Assembly (NCBI RefSeq): GCF_036370855.1
Contig: NC_088100.1
Span: forward strand, 31,942,563-32,006,562
Length of the DNA: 64,000 bases
Direction: 5' to 3'
DNA from: Dromaius novaehollandiae
Lineage: Eukaryota > Chordata > Aves > Casuariiformes > Dromaiidae
A program made the position numbers and the translations under genes. This document shows positions 63,401 through 64,000 of this stretch, one piece after another. The first letter of the stretch is position 1; the number at the start of each line of letters is the position of its first letter. A model generated the notes under the pieces. It did not search any database, had not been told where the DNA came from, and saw only the letters and a program-made list of their open reading frames with translations.

Positions 63401-64000
63401 ATTGCATTTTACAAAAGATATGACAAGTACACAATAGATGATTGCTTTTCTAAAAGTGCTGAAGTATGTTGAACAATAAGAGGAACTAGGTCAAAAAGGA
63501 AGCTGTAACTATTATTTTTCCAAAGAAAATGGTTTGGAAGTATGTGGTATAATCAGCATTTCTTTAGTATGCAAATCATCTTTGGTGTCACTGACTAAAG
63601 CAATATTGAAAATCATCGCATTTTCACTAAGACCCAGTTTCATTTTATCTTAATGCCTTTCTGTAGCCTTGCATCTGAGGTGTTTAGCCTGGATCAAAGC
63701 ACAACAAATAGATCTCAGTGAATGCTCTGGAAGTGACCTGAATTTAAGGGCTCAGTGGAATTTGTCCTCCTGCTCTTCAGTGCTGTAGACTGAAGTATCT
63801 CATGAAGTTTCAGTCAAAATGGATACGGCTCAATTCCAACTTTTGTGAGCCTGTAAGCCTCTGCTTGTAGTCTGTACATAGTTTTATGGACAATAATGAT
63901 AAGAACACAGAAAAGTCTTTACTTATTGTGACTACTACAAAGCAATAATATTGTAGGTTTTTTAAGTACTTATTTAGAAACTATAGTTTGGAGTTTTCTC
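60438..64000 (+). other. ADGRB3: Start of ADGRB3 intron 2 (continues past window)
   Basis: Begins at the GT of the exon 2 donor. After the intronic CpG island the sequence returns to AT-rich, non-coding DNA (62,250-64,000). I see no exon resembling a thrombospondin type 1 repeat, which would be the next recognisable coding block. An AATAAA at 62,854-62,859 is the nearest obvious polyadenylation-like hexamer downstream of exon 2. Confidence 0.85.
60940..62250. promoter_or_regulatory. Second CpG island, inside ADGRB3 intron 2
   Basis: A second GC- and CpG-rich block of about 1.3 kb starts 500 bp downstream of coding exon 2 and is separated from the promoter island by 3.9 kb. It contains C-rich runs such as the GC box near 61,815-61,828, a CTAATTAG homeodomain palindrome at 61,872-61,879, and a CACGTG E-box near 62,237-62,242. 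No splice-bounded coding exon could be recognised. It could be an internal promoter, an orphan CpG island or a developmental enhancer. Open frames on both strands here look like GC-rich artefacts. Confidence 0.7.

Overview
The window looks like a stretch of sauropsid nuclear genome, most probably from a bird. It has one recognisable vertebrate gene start, long AT-rich gene-free flanks, short microsatellites, and interspersed repeats that are almost all CR1-type LINEs at low density. No Alu, L1 or abundant tRNA-SINE content is visible. There is no bacterial-style gene organisation. Most short open frames are chance frames in AT-rich DNA or in low-complexity GC-rich DNA.

The only real protein-coding gene is ADGRB3 (BAI3, adhesion G protein-coupled receptor B3), on the + strand at the right end. 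It begins in a large CpG island (about 54.93-57.06 kb). A probable 5' untranslated exon ends at a strong splice donor at 56,919/56,920. Intron 1 is 2,749 bp. Coding exon 2 (59,669-60,437) supplies the signal peptide, the CUB-like extracellular domain and a cysteine-rich linker, 251 residues plus one base of a split codon. The remaining window is the start of intron 2, which holds a second, separate CpG island (about 60.94-62.25 kb). The thrombospondin repeats, GAIN domain, seven-helix region and C-terminal tail lie beyond the window.

From 1 to about 54.9 kb I see no convincing protein gene. This upstream desert holds two CR1 copies whose 3' ends face each other (14.25-14.89 kb on +; 15.9-18.1 kb on -, with much of a decayed EN-RT frame), an older CR1 copy (50.3-51.5 kb, +), CR1 3'-end-like scraps (9.12-9.28 kb and 47.69-47.90 kb) and a few very old SINE/MITE-like fragments. 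It also has microsatellites and several short, unusually good palindromes. Two palindromes carry POU/octamer sites in special arrangements: a MORE-type site at 34.3 kb and a double octamer at 48.3 kb. A third is a GC-rich perfect palindrome at 53.5 kb. A 127-base GC-rich open interval with good splice borders at 34.6 kb is the best candidate for an undescribed exon.

Functional reading: the right-hand 9 kb is a neuronal receptor promoter and first coding exon. Translation is probably tuned by small upstream frames, one of them a two-codon frame ending one base before the main ATG. The left-hand 55 kb is probably upstream regulatory or gene-desert DNA. I found no previously undescribed gene system. 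The best leads are the candidate exon, the POU palindromes, the minimal upstream frame and the second CpG island.
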